Source: Treponema sp. UBA7570
GTDB lineage: Bacteria > Spirochaetota > Spirochaetia > Treponematales > Treponemataceae
DNA length: 15,184 nt
Assembly (NCBI GenBank): GCA_002477955.1
Contig: DLLE01000064.1
Coordinates: 1-15,184, forward strand
Direction: 5' to 3'
Below the pieces are notes generated by a model, which had not been told where the DNA came from, did no database searches, and saw nothing but the letters and a program-made list of their open reading frames with translations. Of this stretch, positions 13,457 through 15,184 are shown piece by piece. The first letter of the stretch is position 1, and each line of letters starts with the position of its first letter. Position numbers and translations under genes: made by a program.

Positions 13457-15124
13457 ATGGTTTTGAACATTTTTGCTCAGGTTTTTGGTTTTGTTGGCTC
13501 GCTGTGCCTTTTGCTTTTTGGAATGAATATGCTTTCCGACGGAATTCAGAAAGGCGCGGGAAGTAATTTGCAGAAGCTGCTTGGAAAAATTGCAGGAAAC
13601 AGATTTACGGCGGTTTTGACTGGAATTGGTGTTACGGCGATTATTCAGTCGTCTGGCGCTACTACCGTAATGGTTGTGAGTTTTGTCAATGCGGAAATGC
13701 TCACGCTCAAACAGGCAATTGGCGTAATTTTTGGCGCAAATATTGGCACGACCGTTACCGCCTGGATTGTTTCGCTTTTTGGATTTAGTTTTTCGATTGC
13801 TGATGCGGCAATTCCTCTTTTTGGAATTGGCTTCCTTTTAAAACGCATGAAAAAATTCAAGATCCACAATTTTGCAGATTGTTTTATGGGATTTGCAATT
13901 TTGTTTATGGGGCTTGACCTTCTTCAGAAAACGTTGACCTTGAGTTCTGAATCGGCGGCTGTTTTGCAGCATCTTACGAATTTGGGAATTGGCGGACTTT
14001 TGCTCGGTGTATTTATCGGAGCGGCGGTTACGGCTCTTATACATTCGTCTTCTGCTATGACGGCGATTGTTCTTACGATGGCGGCAAATAACTTTTTAAC
14101 TTGGGAACTTTCGGCTGCCTTGGTTTTGGGAAGCAATATCGGTTCAACGATTGATGCTGTTATGTCGGCTTTTGGAGCTACGACTAATGCAAAACGTACG
14201 GCGCTTGTGCATGTTATGTTCAATGTTATGGGAACTGTAATTGTTCTGTGCTTCTTTAAGCCTTTCTTAAGTCTTGTTGATATGATTGTTCCTGGAACTC
14301 CAGCTTCAAATATTACAACTCATATTGCAATGCTCCATACGATTTTTAACGTTTGTTCTACATTGATTTTCCTTCCTTTTGTCGATCAGATTGCATTTCT
14401 TGCAACTAAAATTATTAAAACCACTCCAGAAGAAAATAATTCGCATTATAGATTTCCGGCAATTTTGCCTAACAGCCACGTTTCGGCAGATGTTTACCTT
14501 TTTCAGATTCAGAAAGAAATTTCAAAAATGTCTGCAAAAATAATGGAAATGTTCGATATTATTTCGAATACTCTTGCGAGCGCAGGCAAAAATCCTCAGG
14601 AAGTTGAGGTTGAAAAGTCGGTTGATTTGGTTCAGCAGCTGGAAGAATATATTGACGAAATGAACGAAGCAATCACTCATTTTTTGCAGCATGTTTCTCG
14701 TCTGCCGAATGCAAACCACGAAGACAGAGTTCATTTTTCGCGGTTGATGACAATTACAGATACGCTTGAAAGCTTGAGCGATGAAAATTCTTCGATAATG
14801 TACACGCTCAAAAAGTACATTGAAAGCGAAAGTTTTAATTTTGTTTCTGACCAGACAAAAAAAATCTGTGGCTATCTTGAATCGGTTCGCCTTTTCTATG
14901 AACGAGTTTGCGTAAACTTTACGATTGGCATGACAGGTGAACAAAAATATGAATACGAAAAGCTTGAAAACGAAATTGACCGTACAAAGAAGAACTTAAA
15001 ATACGAAAGCCGCAAGCGAATTGAATCTGGAAGCGATGTAAAAGCAGAGCTTGCTTATATCGATCTAGTAAGAAAAATCGAAAAAGCCGGCGACTGCATC
15101 TACACAATAGTTCAAGCTATTTAA
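13457..15124 (+). CDS. Na+/phosphate cotransporter with PhoU-like C-terminal domain
   Basis: This 555-residue inner-membrane protein belongs to the NptA/PNaS family and is expected to couple phosphate uptake to Na+. The membrane part (about 1-320) has two inverted repeats. The first has QSSGATT (64-70) and GANIGTT (93-99). The second has HSSSAMT (196-202) and GSNIGST (225-231). These motifs form the substrate and sodium sites in the family. The N-terminus FVGSLCLLLFGMNMLSDG is typical. From about residue 345 the protein is a soluble helical domain with heptad-like charge patterns, resembling PhoU, commonly fused to these transporters. The domain seems complete. The ATG at 13457 has no good Shine-Dalgarno (AGTAAG lies nearby). 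It is followed directly by a terminator, so the gene is the end of its transcript. Confidence 0.92.
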   Translation: MVLNIFAQVFGFVGSLCLLLFGMNMLSDGIQKGAGSNLQKLLGKIAGNRFTAVLTGIGVTAIIQSSGATTVMVVSFVNAEMLTLKQAIGVIFGANIGTTVTAWIVSLFGFSFSIADAAIPLFGIGFLLKRMKKFKIHNFADCFMGFAILFMGLDLLQKTLTLSSESAAVLQHLTNLGIGGLLLGVFIGAAVTALIHSSSAMTAIVLTMAANNFLTWELSAALVLGSNIGSTIDAVMSAFGATTNAKRTALVHVMFNVMGTVIVLCFFKPFLSLVDMIVPGTPASNITTHIAMLHTIFNVCSTLIFLPFVDQIAFLATKIIKTTPEENNSHYRFPAILPNSHVSADVYLFQIQKEISKMSAKIMEMFDIISNTLASAGKNPQEVEVEKSVDLVQQLEEYIDEMNEAITHFLQHVSRLPNANHEDRVHFSRLMTITDTLESLSDENSSIMYTLKKYIESESFNFVSDQTKKICGYLESVRLFYERVCVNFTIGMTGEQKYEYEKLENEIDRTKKNLKYESRKRIESGSDVKAELAYIDLVRKIEKAGDCIYTIVQAI

Positions 15125-15129
15125 AAAAA

Positions 15130-15163
15130 GTCCGCAAAAAAATGCGGACATTTTTTTGCGGAC
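15130..15163 (+). terminator. Intrinsic terminator of the phosphate transporter gene
   Basis: GTCCGC (15130-15135) pairs with GCGGAC (15144-15149) around an A-rich loop, followed by ATTTTTTT. The same left arm extended (15130-15144) also forms a perfect 15-base-pair stem with 15149-15163, four-base loop CGGA. It begins five bases after the stop codon. Confidence 0.85.
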
Positions 15164-15184
15164 ACAAGTAAAATCAATTCAAAT

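Overview
The window looks like chromosomal DNA of an A/T-rich Gram-negative bacterium. A treponeme-like spirochaete is my best guess. The guess rests on the short type 2 ArgC, the style of the OmpA-domain protein, the exported barrel-like protein and the overall base and codon use. It is not proven by any marker gene. There are no rRNA or tRNA genes, no CRISPR array and no transposase.

Left end (1-2224): a probable type II restriction-modification cassette. The last 16 codons of an unidentified upstream gene overlap (ATGA) a 392-residue nuclease with a NucS-like PD-(D/E)XK domain. That gene in turn overlaps (ATGA) a D12-class adenine-N6 DNA methyltransferase. Next (2225-2439) comes a gap holding a promoter/terminator pair that could encode a small RNA. 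At 2440-4611 there is a B12-binding-type radical SAM enzyme, whose stop codon abuts that of a convergent exported, probably outer-membrane, protein (4612-5406).

Middle (5407-10691): a divergent promoter region leads into a yybP-ykoY manganese riboswitch with an intrinsic terminator, which controls a UPF0016/GDT1-type Mn2+ exporter. A bidirectional terminator separates this from three minus-strand genes in separate units. These are ettA (ABC-F translation factor), a ugpC/malK-type sugar ABC transporter ATPase with its own terminator, and argC (type 2). ArgC is flanked on both sides by small palindromic elements of the same architecture: an outer stem enclosing two mini-hairpins.

Right end (10692-15184): a long nested palindrome precedes an OmpA-domain lipid/peptidoglycan-interface protein. 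This converges on a uracil-DNA-glycosylase-like protein that lacks Fe-S cysteines. Last is a Na+/phosphate cotransporter with a PhoU-like C-terminal domain, followed by a strong terminator.

The most general observation concerns translation signals. Genes with a leader (the Mn exporter, ugpC, argC) carry clear Shine-Dalgarno sequences. Four others have none, but have a -10-like hexamer exactly six bases before the ATG. This suggests leaderless mRNAs. The most system-like part of the window is the restriction-modification cassette; the rest is housekeeping with interesting regulatory and repeat DNA.
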